A DNA stretch of 64,000 bases. Origin: Deltaproteobacteria bacterium. GTDB taxonomy: Bacteria; UBA10199; JACPAL01; JAHFST01. Shown here one piece after another: positions 62,288 through 64,000 of this stretch (positions within the stretch are counted from its first letter, which is position 1; each line of letters starts with the position of its first letter). Both the position numbers and the translations under genes were made by a program. The notes under the pieces were generated by a model. The model worked only from the letters and a program-made list of their open reading frames with translations. It searched no databases and was not told where the DNA came from. The stretch covers positions 24,845 to 88,844 of the forward strand of contig JAHFST010000013.1 in assembly GCA_023265625.1 (NCBI GenBank). Direction: 5' to 3'.

Positions 62288-63832
62288 TTATCGGCGTCGG
62301 GCAGCGAGAAAACGCTCGAGCTCACCCTCGATGCCAATAGGGCCCTTTTGTGCGGGTTTTTCCGGGACGCTTGGGGCAGGGGGTGGAGGCAATTGTTTTC
62401 TGACGGGCCGGGACGGTGTGGTCCCCTCTGCGGGTAACGGCTTGTTGACACGCTGCTGTGATAGGAATTGTGCATGGAGAATTCCCTTCCCAGCCGCTTC
62501 CCAAAGGACGTCCGCCAACTTGGAATGGCTAAAAATCCCCTCAAATTGGCTCCTCGTCATGGGGATCCCTTGGGCTAGCAGACGACGATGGAGTTCCGCT
62601 ATTGTCTCCCTTGGGGGAATTGGGGTGGTCGCATCTTGCAAAATTGTGTGAAGAGTTACGTGCAGCCTGGTCAGTTTTTCCTCAACGGGGAGATGCTGGT
62701 ACGGAGGTTCATAACCTAGGGTGCGCAACCCCGGCAGATCCGCCGGTAGGGCCTCGATGAGAGCCTTTCGAGTCGGGTCTTGGAGTTGCTCCCAATGCCG
62801 CCACAGCTGGGTGGTGACCACGGAATGGAAATATTTCCGCAAGTCCTCCTTCGGAAGCTTCGTTCTTACCCTCAGTTTTTCCCAGATAGTCGACGGACGT
62901 ATCCTATCCGTCATGTCTGCCAGGAGGTCGTCCAACTGGGTCATCAGTTGTTCATTGATCCACGCTGCGGGCATCATTTCAGCCGCTAGGGGGACGAGGC
63001 GCCAATCGAACCTTTTAAGCCGGTGACACAAGGTCGCAATAACCGCGGAAACTTTCCTGGTTATCTTATCCCGCTGTCCGTCTGTTTCGGGGTAGGCGCG
63101 GAGCCACGTGCGGGCGAATGGACGGCTTGCCTTGGTGAGGTCATGGAGCATTTCAGGGGTGAGGGGACAAACATGACGTAACCAGGCGACGGCGCAGGCC
63201 AACACGTAGACAGTATCAGGGCCCTGCTCTGTTAAACCCTTTGTTAACTCGACGACGAGGGGGTCCTGAGGGTCAAGGGATGGCAGGTCCTGGTTCTTAG
63301 CCGTTGCTGAAACCAAGATCCTCACGGTGTTGAGGCGCGCGTTTTTTGCCACCTCCGTCGTGCGGATGTCGACAAAGCCAGTGCGGGTCATGCGTTGTAC
63401 CAAGGCTTGATGACTCTTGGAACCAGGCACACAATGAAGATAAACATGCAGGGCGGCACGGGGAGCCAACGCACTATGTAAGTCGAGGAGGGACTGGTGA
63501 GCAAAAAAATGATCATCCACACCAACAACCGAGACGGCTTCCACGGCAAACCCATGCCCAAGGGCCGCCAGCAGCTCATGGAGGTTTCCGGTGAAGGATA
63601 ATAGGTTTGATGGGAGAGATTCCGTTGGGAGTGTCCCGTCGAATAATCCTAAGTAGAGTCTATTGGGGGCCCATTCCAAGGGGACTAAGGAGTCAAGTGG
63701 GGGGAGGCATCCGGACTTGGGAGGCAACCCCAAGAGTAGGGAGACGGTTTGACCCTTCTCTTGAGCCTGTGTCACCAGGGTGTGGAGCTGAGCAGTATCC
63801 GAGAGTGCCCTCGGGAGGGTGGAAAAATTCAT
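62288..63832 (-). CDS. Unknown 514-aa protein
   Basis: First ~170 residues resemble a Rossmann-type alpha/beta domain (EAVSVVGVDDHFFAHQSLLD, ALHVYLHCVPGSKSHQALV, VRILVSATAK), perhaps a degenerate methyltransferase. The middle is helical, and the last 55 residues are a Pro-rich linker and a short basic helix. Convergent with the 560-residue gene, 18 bases apart. Family not recognised. Confidence 0.65.
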   Translation of the reverse strand: MNFSTLPRALSDTAQLHTLVTQAQEKGQTVSLLLGLPPKSGCLPPLDSLVPLEWAPNRLYLGLFDGTLPTESLPSNLLSFTGNLHELLAALGHGFAVEAVSVVGVDDHFFAHQSLLDLHSALAPRAALHVYLHCVPGSKSHQALVQRMTRTGFVDIRTTEVAKNARLNTVRILVSATAKNQDLPSLDPQDPLVVELTKGLTEQGPDTVYVLACAVAWLRHVCPLTPEMLHDLTKASRPFARTWLRAYPETDGQRDKITRKVSAVIATLCHRLKRFDWRLVPLAAEMMPAAWINEQLMTQLDDLLADMTDRIRPSTIWEKLRVRTKLPKEDLRKYFHSVVTTQLWRHWEQLQDPTRKALIEALPADLPGLRTLGYEPPYQHLPVEEKLTRLHVTLHTILQDATTPIPPRETIAELHRRLLAQGIPMTRSQFEGIFSHSKLADVLWEAAGKGILHAQFLSQQRVNKPLPAEGTTPSRPVRKQLPPPPAPSVPEKPAQKGPIGIEGELERFLAARRR

Positions 63833-64000
63833 ACCATGTCTTCGTTAGTTCAGAAAATAAAGTTGCGCATTAGTTTTTTCCCAAATTCCGCACTTGACCT
63901 TTCCGAAGAGATTTCGATGAGTTAGGAGGTGAGATTTCTTTAATTTTTTGTGGTTAATGAGCCGATGTGGTTCAACAATGACGTGTCACTATGGTCCTGA
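63833..64000. other. Window end, no complete gene
   Basis: Holds the upstream region of the 62.3-kb gene. On the plus strand TAGGAGGTGAG (63923-63933) could be a ribosome site for a gene starting near 63950 and leaving the window, but too little is visible to call it. Confidence 0.4.

Overview
The window reads as a chromosome segment of an uncultured Gram-negative bacterium. It encodes lipoproteins, a DUF481 outer-membrane barrel, a patatin, CarD, a TIGR02147 regulator next to Cys-patterned lipoproteins, and three good sigma-54 promoters. TIGR02147 proteins are mainly known from Bdellovibrio/Fibrobacter-type and deltaproteobacterial lineages, so my best inference is a deltaproteobacterial or Bdellovibrionota-like organism. 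No rRNA or marker gene here settles this.

Layout. 1-1.6 kb: a large unknown gene on the minus strand that runs off the window edge. 1.7-6.3 kb: a tRNA-Asn locus. A GIY-YIG nuclease gene on its 5' side is bracketed by 16-bp copies of the tRNA start. On its 3' side, 58/59-bp direct repeats enclose four overlapping minus-strand genes (AbiEi, AbiEii, DEDDh exonuclease, metallophosphoesterase). A stand-alone AbiEi follows. 6.3-10.4 kb: a five-gene minus-strand envelope and stress operon (lipoprotein, collagen-like protein, MscS, DUF481, Dps). 10.6-15.8 kb: a signalling block (HPt, REC-GGDEF, hybrid kinase, NtrC-type activator). 15.9-21.9 kb: cold shock protein, unknowns, methyltransferase, TIGR02147 regulator and two paralogous lipoproteins. 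22-24.5 kb: purine salvage (PNP and amidohydrolase). 24.6-30 kb: unknowns, small lipoproteins, cupin and M20 peptidase.

30-36 kb: the glnB-amtB pair with a sigma-54 promoter, an unusual aminotransferase and a patatin. 36.3-39.2 kb: a bufferin/HvfABCD-like RiPP operon (DoxX, a Cys-repeat precursor with seven cysteines at a period of six, DUF692, DUF2063) ending in an ArsC-type phosphatase. 39.3-43.5 kb: accessory genes (Bro-N, Fic, broken HAD gene, AAA_14 ATPase). 43.5-49 kb: housekeeping (polyprenyl synthase, ComEA, tRNA-Phe, CarD, IspD, IspF, CysS). 49.3-53.4 kb: a 1375-residue unknown protein made of internal helical repeats. 53.5-55.4 kb: a second AbiE pair whose stop overlaps a 22-codon stump of uvrB, followed by the 3' half of mazG. 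55.4-64 kb: an RNA methyltransferase, GST, a flagellin-like protein with a sigma-54-type promoter, a second GIY-YIG gene, DUF4412, a fatty acid hydroxylase and two large unknowns.

The two strongest candidates for something new are the Cys-hexapeptide bufferin-like cluster (36.3-39.2 kb) and the repeat-bounded AbiE/exonuclease/phosphoesterase operon at tRNA-Asn (2.1-5.3 kb). The giant repeat protein is a third. All functional statements rest on motifs read by eye; no database search was possible.
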